A stretch of DNA of 10,646 bases from UBA1876 sp964515395 (lineage in GTDB: Bacteria > Synergistota > Synergistia > Synergistales > Thermovirgaceae). The position numbers and the translations under genes are program-made. The notes beneath the pieces were generated by a model. It saw only the letters and a program-made list of their open reading frames with translations. It did not search any database and was not told the origin of the DNA. Each line of letters begins with the position of its first letter. The first letter of the stretch is position 1. This document shows, piece by piece, positions 1 to 7,943 of this stretch. The stretch is from positions 1-10,646 of the forward strand of contig CAZERC010000043.1 of assembly GCA_964515395.1 (NCBI GenBank), written 5' to 3'.

Positions 1-567
1 CCCGTGTTCCTTGTGATCAACAAGATAGATCTTGTCGATACCCCCCTTGAGGCCGCCAAAAGGATAAGGGGCATTTATGACGGGGTTATCGACATCTGCG
101 ATGAAGCCCGTCTCAGCGCCGGCAAAAACATCGGAATCGATGAATTCGCCGGGAGGCTCGTTGAAAGAATGTCTCCCGGGCCTCCCCTGTACCCGGAGGA
201 TATGGCCGGTGACTTTTCGGAACGTTTTCTTGCCGGGGAAATCATCAGGGAAAAAGTTCTCGAACAGACCGAACAGGAGGTTCCCCACTCCGTCGCTGTG
301 GTTGTCGAGGAGTTCAAGAGTCCTGATGAATATCCCGACCGCAATACGCTGCTGATACGCGCCGAAATCTACGTGGAGCGCCCGGGCCAGAAGGGTATCC
401 TGATCGGCAGGGGCGGATCGAAGCTCAAGGCCATAGGCAGGGCGGCGAGGATCGACATCGAAGCCCAGTTCGGTCACAAGGTCTTTCTGGATCTGTGGGT
501 AAAGGTGCGTCCGCACTGGAGAGAAAACGAATCCGATCTCAGGCGGATGGGCCTCCTCCAGGCATAG
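1..567 (+). CDS. era: GTPase Era, C-terminal part (5' end outside window)
   Basis: Era is a small GTPase that binds the 3' end of 16S rRNA and helps mature the 30S ribosomal subunit. The frame is open from base 1, so the gene is cut by the window edge; the G1-G3 nucleotide motifs are missing. The visible part starts just before the G4 motif NKID (codons 19-30), followed by a G5-like LSAGKNIG. Next comes the linker that families of this type carry (PLYPEDMAGDFSERFLAGEI), then the KH RNA-binding domain with its GxxG signature GRGG (codons 406-417) and the typical ending with WVKVRPHWRENE. The 188 residues present match the last two thirds of a protein of about 300 residues. The GTG at base 4 is an internal valine, not a start. 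The TAG stop overlaps the recO ribosome binding site, which suggests co-transcription. The identification is firm. Confidence 0.96.
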   Translation, partial: PVFLVINKIDLVDTPLEAAKRIRGIYDGVIDICDEARLSAGKNIGIDEFAGRLVERMSPGPPLYPEDMAGDFSERFLAGEIIREKVLEQTEQEVPHSVAVVVEEFKSPDEYPDRNTLLIRAEIYVERPGQKGILIGRGGSKLKAIGRAARIDIEAQFGHKVFLDLWVKVRPHWRENESDLRRMGLLQA

Positions 568-577
568 GTGAAAGGAA

Positions 578-1300
578 ATGGAGGGCAAAAGAAGACAAGG
601 GCTGATCAAGGAACGCGGCGTGGTCCTCCGGCGCGTGGATACACCAGAGGGGAACAGGAGGGTGTACCTGTTCCTGGCCCGTTACGGTCCGGTTTGGGCT
701 TCAGCACCGGGTGCCGCAAGGGGGAAAGCCCGGTTCGGCGGCTCAACGGAGCCGATGGTTTGGGGTATCATGCACTTGTACCGGGGCCCGAACCGTTTCT
801 ATCTCCGGGATGTGGATGTCAGAAAGGACTTCTGGTCCCTCAGGAACCAGCCCCGGGAAATGCGCAGGGCGATAGAATGGATCCGGACCGTTTCGACGAC
901 CCTTTTGCCCATGCATCCCTGTGATGAATTGTTGCCTCTGTTGTATTGGTCCCTTTGTTCTCTAGAAGACGAATCCGTTCCCGGAGTCATGGTGGAGTGG
1001 CGGTTTTTCTGGAGGTGGCTCAGACTTTGGGGACTCGCACCGGATCTTCGGTGTTGCGGCGATTGCGGGGTCAGGGATTCAAAGAAATGGGTCCTTTCGG
1101 AAGAAGGGCTGTTCTGCGGGGAGTGCGCTTCGTCCAGATCGGGAGTGAGGCTCGGCCGGGAAGGTGCGGGGATGCTTCTGAAGGCTGCGGCGCTCTCGCG
1201 AAAGGCTTTTCTCGAATGGGCGAAGCACGCCGATATTGATGAAAGGACCTGGAATCTTTGCAATGAACGGGTCAAAAAGGGTATCCTGTCCGGGACATGA
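578..1300 (+). CDS. recO: DNA repair protein RecO
   Basis: RecO is the cytoplasmic recombination mediator that, with RecR, displaces SSB and loads RecA at gapped DNA (RecFOR pathway); it also anneals SSB-coated strands. The 240-residue length is normal for the family. Residues about 8-80 fit the N-terminal OB-fold pattern (GVVLRR near the start, then a YG turn and an FGGSTEP stretch like the family's F-G-x-LEP). The middle is a helical domain. A zinc-finger pattern follows: C160-x2-C163-x16-C180-x2-C183, with an extra C159. Sequence divergence is high, as is usual for RecO, so the call rests on the zinc pattern, the length and the position between era and glyQ, where recO also lies in Bacillus. 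AGGTG (566-570) lies 7 bases before the ATG and overlaps the era stop. The identification is good but less certain than for its neighbours. Confidence 0.85.
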   Translation: MEGKRRQGLIKERGVVLRRVDTPEGNRRVYLFLARYGPVWASAPGAARGKARFGGSTEPMVWGIMHLYRGPNRFYLRDVDVRKDFWSLRNQPREMRRAIEWIRTVSTTLLPMHPCDELLPLLYWSLCSLEDESVPGVMVEWRFFWRWLRLWGLAPDLRCCGDCGVRDSKKWVLSEEGLFCGECASSRSGVRLGREGAGMLLKAAALSRKAFLEWAKHADIDERTWNLCNERVKKGILSGT

Positions 1301-1330
1301 CGTAACCGGCGCCAGGCCGTGTTGTTTAAA

Positions 1331-1347
1331 AGGGAGGGAGTTCATTG
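1331..1347 (+). promoter_or_regulatory. Ribosome binding site and TTG start of glyQ
   Basis: AGGGAGG at 1331-1337 is followed, after 7 bases, by TTG at 1345. The protein read from this TTG begins MNFQDIII, which matches the usual GlyQ N-terminus (M-x-FQDMI). No ATG or GTG in frame nearby gives a family-length start, so the site decides for TTG. A TTG start may lower translation of the alpha subunit. Confidence 0.8.
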
Positions 1348-2244
1348 AACTTTCAGGACATCATTATTCGTCTCGAGAAATTCTGGGCCGAACAGAAATG
1401 CATCATCCAGCAGCCTTACGACATCGAAGTGGGAGCCGGAACCATGAACCCGGCGACGACCCTCCGCGTATTGGGGCCCGAACCCTGGAGGGTGGCCTAC
1501 GTGGAACCTTCGAGACGCCCCACCGACGGCCGGTACGGGGAAAACCCGAACCGGCTCCAGCACTACTACCAGTACCAGGTCATCATCCAGCCGTCGCCTG
1601 ACGATATCCAGGACATTTACCTGGAGAGTCTCAAGGCCCTTGGCATCGAACCGGAAGAGCATGACATCCGTTTCGTGGAGGATGACTGGGAATCTCCCAC
1701 AATCGGTGCCTGGGGGCTTGGCTGGGAAGTCTGGCTCGACGGCATGGAGATCACCCAGTTTACATACTTTCAGCAGGTTGGCGGGATCGACATGGATCCC
1801 GTACCTGTGGAGCTGACCTACGGGATTGAGCGAATCGCCATGTTCGTCCAGAAGGTTGACAACGTCTACGACCTTTCCTGGGTGGGTGACGTCGCTTACG
1901 GTGATGTGCACCACAGGGGTGAAGTGGAGTTTTCCACCTACAACTTCGAGGTGGCGGACACCGAAATGCTTTTCGACCTTTTTTCGAAATATGAGGCCGA
2001 AGCGCAGCGTTGCGTCGAGGCGGGACTTGTCCTCCCTGCCTACGATTACGTCCTGAAGTGCTCCCATACCTTCAACCTGCTGGATGCGCGCAACGCCATC
2101 AGCGTGACGGAAAGAACGGGCTATATCTCAAGGGTTCGCAACATCGCGGGAAAATGTTGCGCCGCCTACTGCGAACAAAGAAAAACCATGGGGTATCCGC
2201 TTATGGGCAAATTCCATGAAAAGACGGGGAGGCAGGCCCGATGA
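1345..2244 (+). CDS. glyQ: Glycine--tRNA ligase, alpha subunit
   Basis: GlyQ is the catalytic subunit of the bacterial alpha2beta2 glycyl-tRNA synthetase; it activates glycine with ATP and charges tRNA-Gly in the cytoplasm. The 299-residue length is typical. Class II synthetase features are clear: the family start FQDIIIRLEKFWAEQ, the adenylate-site block around GAGTMNPATTLR (residues 30-41), the motif 2 region VEPSRRPTDGRYGENPNR (residues 53-70), and motif 3 TYGIERIAMF with Arg163. EVWLDGMEITQFTYFQQVGG between them is also strongly conserved in the family. The TTG start is supported by a strong Shine-Dalgarno sequence. The stop overlaps the start of glyS by four bases (ATGA, 2241-2244), which indicates translational coupling and fits the equal amounts of the two subunits needed. 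No T-box leader is seen in the 44 bases before the gene, so expression probably comes from upstream. Confidence 0.98.
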   Translation: MNFQDIIIRLEKFWAEQKCIIQQPYDIEVGAGTMNPATTLRVLGPEPWRVAYVEPSRRPTDGRYGENPNRLQHYYQYQVIIQPSPDDIQDIYLESLKALGIEPEEHDIRFVEDDWESPTIGAWGLGWEVWLDGMEITQFTYFQQVGGIDMDPVPVELTYGIERIAMFVQKVDNVYDLSWVGDVAYGDVHHRGEVEFSTYNFEVADTEMLFDLFSKYEAEAQRCVEAGLVLPAYDYVLKCSHTFNLLDARNAISVTERTGYISRVRNIAGKCCAAYCEQRKTMGYPLMGKFHEKTGRQAR

Positions 2245-4304
2245 CGACACGGGATTATCTTCTGGAAATCGGAACGGAGGAGATACCTTCCGGGTTCGTC
2301 TCCTGGGCTGTGGGAGAGATACTCAAGATTGCGAAAGCCGAATTCGAGGCCCGGAGGCTGCACTACGAATCCATAAAAAGTTTCGCGACGCCGAGGCGAC
2401 TCGTTCTCTGCGTCAGGGATCTGGAAGAAAAACAGGATGACCTGACGGAGGAGCTCAAGGGGCCGACCTGGCAGCAGGCCTTCGATGTCAATGACCGCCC
2501 CACGAAGGCCGCGAAGGGGTTCGCGAAGAGCAAGAATGTCTCCGTCGACGACCTGGAGAAAAGGAACGTGGGAGGAACGGACTTCGCCGTGGCCGTCCTG
2601 AAAAAGGAAGGGGCCTTCACCGTGGATGTGCTGAAGGATCTCGCCCCTGCCATGATCAGGCGACTCGTTTTTCCGAAGAACATGTACTGGGACGACACCT
2701 TCGTTCGTTTCGCCAGGCCGATACGCTGGATCCTCTCCCTCTTTGGAAGCGAAGTGGTGCCTTTTACGTACGGATCCCTGGATGCCGGGAGGGTGACCAG
2801 GGGACACCGTTTCATGGGTTCGAAAAGGATAGAGGTCAAAAACACCGACGAATATTTCGGAAAGCTTTTCGACAACTCCGTCATCATTGATCCGGAAAAA
2901 AGACGGGAGAAGATGCTCGCCGGAATCTCCGTCATCGAAAAGGATATCGCCGCAAAGGCGCAGCGCGACGAAGACCTTGTGGAAGAGAACCTCTATCTCG
3001 TGGAATACCCCGTCCCCTTCGCCGGACAGTTCGACGAATCCTTTCTGGAGATGCCCGAGGAAGTCCTGACGACCACCATGAAACATCACCAGCGCTATTT
3101 CCCGGTGCGTGACGAACAGGGTGCCCTCAAGCCGTACTTTATCGGCATCAGCAACAACAGGGCGACGAACATGGCCGTCGTCAGGGAAGGGAACGAGCGG
3201 GTGCTCAGGGCGCGCCTCACGGACGCTGCCTTTTTCTGGAAGGAAGATCTCCAGATCCCGCTGCACAAGCGGGTGGAAAAACTGAAGACCATCGTTCATC
3301 ATGAACAGCTTGGTTCGGTGTACGACAGGACCATGAACATTCAGGCCATTGCAGGCGCCCTTTGCGATCAAAATGGATGGAACGACCTGCGGCCTCTTGC
3401 CGAGCGGGCCGCCTACCTTTCAAAAGCCGACCAGGCTACGGCAATGGTCTACGAGTTTGCCGAACTCCGCGGTGTCATGGGACGGGAGTATGCCAGGCGA
3501 AGTGGTGAAGACGAAAGGGTGGCCCTCGCCATTTACGAGCAGTACCTCCCAGCCTTTGCCGGGGACGTGACGCCCTCCGATAAGGTCGGTGCCGTCCTCG
3601 GGATCGCGGACAGGCTGGATACCATAGTCGGGGGCTTCAAGGCGGAACTGCAGCCTACGGGGTCGCAGGATCCCTATGGACTCAGGAGGGCGGCGAGAAC
3701 GGTCAACGAAATCATCTGGGCCCTCGATATGGATCTTGACCTGGAAGAAGGGGCACGCGCAGCGGCGGAGGTCTACGGCCTCGAAAATTCCGGACTGGCG
3801 GGCATCCTGGATTTTCTTCGGCAACGGCTGCAGCACCAGGTTCGTGAAAAGGGATATCCTCATGACCTGACCTCCCTGGCCCTCTCGGTGACCTGGCAGC
3901 GTCCTCTGCAGGTCCTTCGATTCCTCGGCAGTTTCGCTTCCGTGCGGGATGCCGGGTGGTTCAAGGGTCTTGTGACGGCGGCGGTTCGGGTGAAGAACAT
4001 CCTTGCCAAGGCGAAAGAGACCCCGGGTGAACCCGATGAAGACCTTTTTACCGAAGATGCCGAAAGGAATCTCTGGCAAGCTGTCGAAGAGATCAGGGAA
4101 CCGGCGACAAAAGCCGTAAGGGAGAGCGACTGGGAGGAGCTTACGCGCCTTCTTGCCCGACTGGAACCCCCGGTAACGGCCTTTTTTGATGATGTGCTCG
4201 TCATGACCGACGACGAGAAACTCAGGCATAATCGCCTTTCGCTTTTGCAGGAGACGGGAAACCTTTTCGCGGCGGTCGGCGATCTGGGGCTTCTGAAAGG
4301 ATAG
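2241..4304 (+). CDS. glyS: Glycine--tRNA ligase, beta subunit
   Basis: GlyS is the tRNA-recognition subunit of the alpha2beta2 glycyl-tRNA synthetase and acts with GlyQ. The 687-residue length is normal. It opens with the family signature LLEIGTEEIPSGF. Further conserved blocks are the MKHHQRYFPV motif (residues 280-289) with GISNNRATN after it, the HD-like domain region (SDKVGAVLGIADRLDTIVGG), and the following PTGSQDPYGLRRAA segment (G474-A485). The C-terminal part, about residues 580-687, is helical and fits the DALR-type anticodon-binding domain. The ATG overlaps the glyQ stop as ATGA, so translation is likely coupled; no strong separate ribosome binding site is needed. The frame is intact, with no sign of truncation or of transfer, and the identification is firm. 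Confidence 0.98.
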   Translation: MTTRDYLLEIGTEEIPSGFVSWAVGEILKIAKAEFEARRLHYESIKSFATPRRLVLCVRDLEEKQDDLTEELKGPTWQQAFDVNDRPTKAAKGFAKSKNVSVDDLEKRNVGGTDFAVAVLKKEGAFTVDVLKDLAPAMIRRLVFPKNMYWDDTFVRFARPIRWILSLFGSEVVPFTYGSLDAGRVTRGHRFMGSKRIEVKNTDEYFGKLFDNSVIIDPEKRREKMLAGISVIEKDIAAKAQRDEDLVEENLYLVEYPVPFAGQFDESFLEMPEEVLTTTMKHHQRYFPVRDEQGALKPYFIGISNNRATNMAVVREGNERVLRARLTDAAFFWKEDLQIPLHKRVEKLKTIVHHEQLGSVYDRTMNIQAIAGALCDQNGWNDLRPLAERAAYLSKADQATAMVYEFAELRGVMGREYARRSGEDERVALAIYEQYLPAFAGDVTPSDKVGAVLGIADRLDTIVGGFKAELQPTGSQDPYGLRRAARTVNEIIWALDMDLDLEEGARAAAEVYGLENSGLAGILDFLRQRLQHQVREKGYPHDLTSLALSVTWQRPLQVLRFLGSFASVRDAGWFKGLVTAAVRVKNILAKAKETPGEPDEDLFTEDAERNLWQAVEEIREPATKAVRESDWEELTRLLARLEPPVTAFFDDVLVMTDDEKLRHNRLSLLQETGNLFAAVGDLGLLKG

Positions 4305-4354
4305 GTTTCCCCGGGCTTCGGGAGAGATCACCACACAGGACAGGAGGAACCCCG

Positions 4355-5155
4355 ATGGAGATGACGATCTACGTGGTGTCGGATTTCACCGGTGAAACGG
4401 CTGAACATGTCGCGAGAGCGGCCTTCAGCCAGTTTGCCTCGGACAGCATCCACCTGCAGCGCTTCCGGTACATCAACAACAGGGAACGCGCCCGGGAGGT
4501 GCTTGAGCAGGCCGTCGAAGACGAGGCCCTCATTATCTGCACCCTCGTTGACCATGATCTGCGCCGCTGGTTCGTCGACAAGGCGAAGACCCAGGGCACG
4601 GAGACGGTGGACATACTTGGTCCGATCCTTGATATACTTGAAACCAGGATGGGGCATCCACCCCTTGAAACACCGGGACTGCTCCGGCGGATGGACGAGG
4701 AATATTTCCGCAGGGTCAAGGCCATAGAGTTCGCCATCAAGTGTGATGACGGACGCTGTCCCGAGGAGCTTGCGACGGCTGACGTGGTGATTATCGGCGT
4801 TTCGAGGACAAGCAAGACGCCGCTGTCCATGTATCTGGCCCACAGGGGCTTCATGGTCGCCAATGTCCCGCTCATTCCCGAGACGGAGCCGCCGAAACAG
4901 CTTACGGGAATATTGCCGGAACGGGTCTTCGGGCTCATGATCCAGCCCGAAAAACTCGTGCAAATACGAAGGGAACGTCTGCGGCTTCTCGGTCTTGATG
5001 CGGAGGTATCCAACTATGCCCAGTGGGAACGGGTGGAGGAGGAGCTCCAGTATGCCCGCAATCTCATGCGTAAGATAGGTTGCAGGGTGATGAACGTGAC
5101 CAACAGGGCCATAGAGGAGACGGCACAGGAAATACTCGATTACCTGCGGGCGTGA
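4355..5155 (+). CDS. ppsR: Pyruvate,phosphate dikinase regulatory protein (DUF299 kinase/pyrophosphorylase, PpsR family)
   Basis: Members of this family (E. coli PpsR, Bacillus YqfL, plant PDRP1) use ADP to phosphorylate a threonine next to the catalytic histidine of PPDK or PEP synthase, which inactivates the enzyme; they restore it by Pi-dependent pyrophosphorolysis. The 266-residue length is typical. The start reads YVVSDFTGETAEHVARAA, matching the family's VSDSTGETAE except for Phe in place of Ser; E. coli has Gly there, so the site tolerates change. The P-loop-like motif GVSRTSKTPLSMYLA begins at G148 (K154, T155). GLMIQPEKLVQIRRERL and the C-terminal VTNRAIEETAQEIL are further family blocks. 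AGGAGG (4342-4347) sits 7 bases before the ATG; a second in-frame ATG lies two codons on. The next gene, 27 bases downstream, is ppdK, which makes PPDK rather than PEP synthase the likely substrate. Confidence 0.96.
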   Translation: MEMTIYVVSDFTGETAEHVARAAFSQFASDSIHLQRFRYINNRERAREVLEQAVEDEALIICTLVDHDLRRWFVDKAKTQGTETVDILGPILDILETRMGHPPLETPGLLRRMDEEYFRRVKAIEFAIKCDDGRCPEELATADVVIIGVSRTSKTPLSMYLAHRGFMVANVPLIPETEPPKQLTGILPERVFGLMIQPEKLVQIRRERLRLLGLDAEVSNYAQWERVEEELQYARNLMRKIGCRVMNVTNRAIEETAQEILDYLRA

Positions 5156-5169
5156 CATGACTCGAAGAC

Positions 5170-5185
5170 GGAGGTGGCAGTCATG
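5170..5185 (+). promoter_or_regulatory. Ribosome binding site fixing the ppdK start at ATG 5183
   Basis: GGAGGTG at 5170-5176 lies 6 bases before the ATG at 5183. An in-frame GTG at 5174 would lengthen the protein by three residues, but it lies inside the Shine-Dalgarno sequence and has no site of its own. The ATG is therefore the better start. Confidence 0.8.
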
Positions 5186-7846
5186 AGCGAAGCGACAAAA
5201 GGGAACAAGTACATATACCCCTTTCGAGAAGGACGTGCGGACATGAAGGACCTCCTCGGAGGAAAAGGGGCCAACCTGGCGGAAATGCTCAGGATAGGCC
5301 TTCCCGTTCCTCCGGGATTCACCATAACGACCGAGGCGTGCCTGGAGTTTCTGGAGAAGCAGGATCCTTTCATTGATGAGTTATGGCCCGGCGTCAAAGA
5401 AGCCGTCAGGGAAATCGAAAAGGAAACGGGCAAGACCTTCGGAGGTACCAAAAACCCCCTTCTTGTTTCCGTCAGGTCCGGCGCGGCCATATCCATGCCC
5501 GGAATGATGGATACCATCCTCAACCTCGGCCTCAATGACGAGACCGTCGAGGTTCTCGCCGCCGAGGCGGAGGATGAACGGTTCGCCTACGACAGTTATC
5601 GCCGGTTCATCCAGATGTATGCCGACGTGGTCCTGGGCATAGAAAGCAGCATGATGGACAACGTGATCACCCAGACCAAGCGGAGTCTCGACCTGGAATA
5701 CGATTACGAAGTTCCCGCCGATGCCTGGAAGAAGGTCATCGAGAAGTTCAAGCGCATCGTTTCCCAGGAAAACGACGAACCTTTCCCGACCGACCCGTGG
5801 GATCAGCTCAAGAAGGCCATCGTCGCCGTGTTCAACAGCTGGAACACGCCCAGGGCCAAGACGTACCGGAAAATCAACCATATTCCCGACGATCTCGGGA
5901 CCGCCGTCAACGTCGTGACCATGGTGTTCGGGAACCTTGGTGACGATTGCGGAACCGGTGTCTGCTTTACCAGGAATCCCGCCACGGGAGAAAAAATCCT
6001 CTACGGCGAGTTTTTGACCAACGCCCAGGGCGAGGACGTGGTAGCGGGGATCAGGAACCCCAAGCCCATCGCCGCCCTTGCGGAGGAGATGCCCGAAGCG
6101 CACAGGGAGCTCGAGGAAGTCGCCTCGCTTCTGGAGAAACACTACAAGGACATGCAGGACATCGAGTTCACCATCGAGAAGAAAAAGCTCTACATTCTCC
6201 AGACCAGGACTGCCAAGCGCACCGCCAAGGCGGCCGTCAACACGGCCATGGACATGTACAATGAAAAGCTTATCGATGGTGGGGAAGCCGTGTCGAGGGT
6301 TACCCCCGATCAGGTGGAACAGCTTCTTCACAAGCAGATCGATCCCGAGGCCGACTATGACGTATTGGCAAAGGGTCTTCCGGCCTCTCCCGGTGCGGCT
6401 GTGGGAGAAGTGGTGTTCGATGCCGACGAGGCGGAGCGGCTCGGTCAGTCTGGAGATGCCGTCATCCTGGTTCGTCCCGAGACAACGCCCGACGACATTC
6501 ACGGGCTTTTTGCGGCCCAGGGCGTTCTGACCAGCCGGGGGGGCATGACCAGTCATGCGGCCGTGGTGGCGCGAGGCATCGGGAAGCCCTGCGTTTCGGG
6601 GTGCGAGGCGGTACAGATCGACCTCGATGCAGGCGAAATGCGCGTGAAGGACACGGTGCTGAAAAAAGGCGACATCATCACCATTGACGGCACCAAGGGC
6701 GAGGTCATCGTTGGGAAGGTCCCGCTGGTGCAGCCTTCTTTCTCGGAAGAATTCCGCGAGCTCCTGAACGTGGCCGACGGCATTTCCGACCTGGAGGTCT
6801 GGGCAAACGCCGACACCCCGGAAGATTCAAGAAAGGCCAGGGAATTCGGAGCGAAGGGGATCGGACTCTGCCGGACGGAACACATGTTCATGGCCACGGA
6901 ACGACTCCCGGTCATGCAGGAGATGATCATGTCCGGAAACCGTGAGGAACGGGAACAGGCACTGGACAAGCTCAGGGTCATGCAGAAAGAGGATTTCATG
7001 GGTATTTTCGAGGCCATGGAGGGGCTCCCGGTCACCATCCGTCTTTTGGATCCGCCCCTGCATGAGTTTTTGCCCAACGAGGAAGAACTTCGCGAAAAGA
7101 TGTCAGAGCTTGAAAAAGAAGGCAAGAAAGACTCCCCCGAGTACGAAAAGGCTCGTGCCACGTTGAAACGGGCCCTGGCGCTCAGGGAGAACAACCCCAT
7201 GCTCGGTTTCAGGGGATGCAGGCTCGGGATGATCTATCCCGAAATCTACGAAATGCAGATCCGGGCCATCCTGGAGACCGCCTGTGAACTGGCCGCCAAA
7301 GGGAAAAAGGTCATTCCCGACATCATGATGCCCCTCGTCGGAACCCGTGAGGAAATGAAGCGGCTCAAGGAAATGGTGGACAAGGTCGCGGCGGAAACCA
7401 TGGAGAAGGCTGAAAAACCCGTCGATTATCTCGTGGGGACCATGATCGAGCTTCCCCGAGCCGCCCTTGTCGCCGACAAGATCGCCGAATATGCCGAATT
7501 CTTCAGCTTCGGCACAAACGACCTTACCCAGACGACCTTCGGGTATTCCCGGGATGATGCGGAGGGGAAATTCCTCGCCCAGTACGTGACCAACCATATC
7601 CTCGACGAGAACCCCTTCCATGTTCTCGACCGGGAAGGCGTGGGCCGGCTCATGGAAATCGCCGTCAATGACGGGCGATCGGCACGCAGGGACATCCAGA
7701 TCGGGATTTGCGGAGAACATGGAGGAAACCCCCGAAGCATCGCCTTCTGCCACAAGCTCAAGCTGAAATACGTGAGTTGCTCTCCCTATCGGGTGCCTGT
7801 GGCACGGCTTTCGGCGGCCCAGGCAAAACTGGGACTTATCGACTAG
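5183..7846 (+). CDS. ppdK: Pyruvate,phosphate dikinase
   Basis: PPDK interconverts ATP + Pi + pyruvate and AMP + PPi + PEP in the cytoplasm, and can serve gluconeogenesis or PPi-linked glycolysis. From ATG 5183 the protein has 887 residues, typical for bacterial PPDK. The N-terminal nucleotide-binding domain shows GGKGANLAEM (K28) and SVRSGAAISMPGMMDT (R98). The swivelling phosphohistidine domain carries GGMTSHAAVVAR with catalytic His458 and the neighbouring Thr456 that PDRP-type regulators modify. The C-terminal PEP/pyruvate barrel has GLCRTEHMF (R564), the metal ligands E756 (TMIELPRA) and D780 (FGTNDLTQ), and the proton-donor cysteine C843 in GICGEHGGNP. E756-to-D780 spacing is the same as I recall for the Clostridium symbiosum enzyme. 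All key residues are present, so the enzyme should be active. It follows ppsR by 27 bases and precedes a strong terminator, so it is the last gene of the unit. Confidence 0.98.
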   Translation: MSEATKGNKYIYPFREGRADMKDLLGGKGANLAEMLRIGLPVPPGFTITTEACLEFLEKQDPFIDELWPGVKEAVREIEKETGKTFGGTKNPLLVSVRSGAAISMPGMMDTILNLGLNDETVEVLAAEAEDERFAYDSYRRFIQMYADVVLGIESSMMDNVITQTKRSLDLEYDYEVPADAWKKVIEKFKRIVSQENDEPFPTDPWDQLKKAIVAVFNSWNTPRAKTYRKINHIPDDLGTAVNVVTMVFGNLGDDCGTGVCFTRNPATGEKILYGEFLTNAQGEDVVAGIRNPKPIAALAEEMPEAHRELEEVASLLEKHYKDMQDIEFTIEKKKLYILQTRTAKRTAKAAVNTAMDMYNEKLIDGGEAVSRVTPDQVEQLLHKQIDPEADYDVLAKGLPASPGAAVGEVVFDADEAERLGQSGDAVILVRPETTPDDIHGLFAAQGVLTSRGGMTSHAAVVARGIGKPCVSGCEAVQIDLDAGEMRVKDTVLKKGDIITIDGTKGEVIVGKVPLVQPSFSEEFRELLNVADGISDLEVWANADTPEDSRKAREFGAKGIGLCRTEHMFMATERLPVMQEMIMSGNREEREQALDKLRVMQKEDFMGIFEAMEGLPVTIRLLDPPLHEFLPNEEELREKMSELEKEGKKDSPEYEKARATLKRALALRENNPMLGFRGCRLGMIYPEIYEMQIRAILETACELAAKGKKVIPDIMMPLVGTREEMKRLKEMVDKVAAETMEKAEKPVDYLVGTMIELPRAALVADKIAEYAEFFSFGTNDLTQTTFGYSRDDAEGKFLAQYVTNHILDENPFHVLDREGVGRLMEIAVNDGRSARRDIQIGICGEHGGNPRSIAFCHKLKLKYVSCSPYRVPVARLSAAQAKLGLID

Positions 7847-7857
7847 ATCCCTTGCAG

Positions 7858-7900
7858 AAAGAAACGGGGGCCGTCTGAAAAGACGGCCCCCGTTTCTTTT
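7858..7900. terminator. Intrinsic terminator, probably bidirectional
   Basis: A perfect 19-bp inverted repeat (left arm 7858-7876, right arm 7881-7899) encloses a GAAA tetraloop (7877-7880). The core is a GC-rich GGGGGCCGTCT stem. On the plus strand it ends in a short T run (7897-7900), 11 bases after the ppdK stop. On the minus strand the same arms give TTTCTTTC after the stem, a usable T-rich tail for the converging penicillin-binding protein gene, which ends at 7944. The site probably serves both genes. Plus-strand termination is well supported; minus-strand use is inferred. Confidence 0.9.
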
Positions 7901-7943
7901 CGGAGGTGACCCATGAGGGGAAACAGTGGGAGAAGGAAGCCCC

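Noticed and set aside
568..924. A GTG-started 118-codon frame overlapping recO
   Set aside because: Out of frame with recO, very Gly/Pro/Arg-rich, and the RecO frame explains the region.
1301..1344. Possible T-box or promoter before glyQ
   Set aside because: The gap is 44 bases, too short for a T-box, and no -35/-10 pair is visible.
2166..3371. A 401-codon open frame on the minus strand opposite glyQ/glyS
   Set aside because: It lies wholly opposite well-supported genes, its protein shows no domain I recognise, and long antisense frames are expected in GC-rich DNA.
4307..4324. Possible hairpin between glyS and ppsR (CCCG...CGGG)
   Set aside because: Only about four pairs and no T run; not a credible terminator, so the operon is taken as continuous.
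3420..4334. A 304-codon open frame on the minus strand opposite glyS
   Set aside because: Antisense shadow of glyS; no plausible family motif.
5174..5182. GTG at 5174 as the ppdK start
   Set aside because: It sits inside the Shine-Dalgarno sequence that serves the ATG at 5183.
5381..6556. A 391-codon open frame on the minus strand opposite ppdK
   Set aside because: Antisense shadow of ppdK with low-complexity composition (many Gly, Val, His) and no recognised motif.
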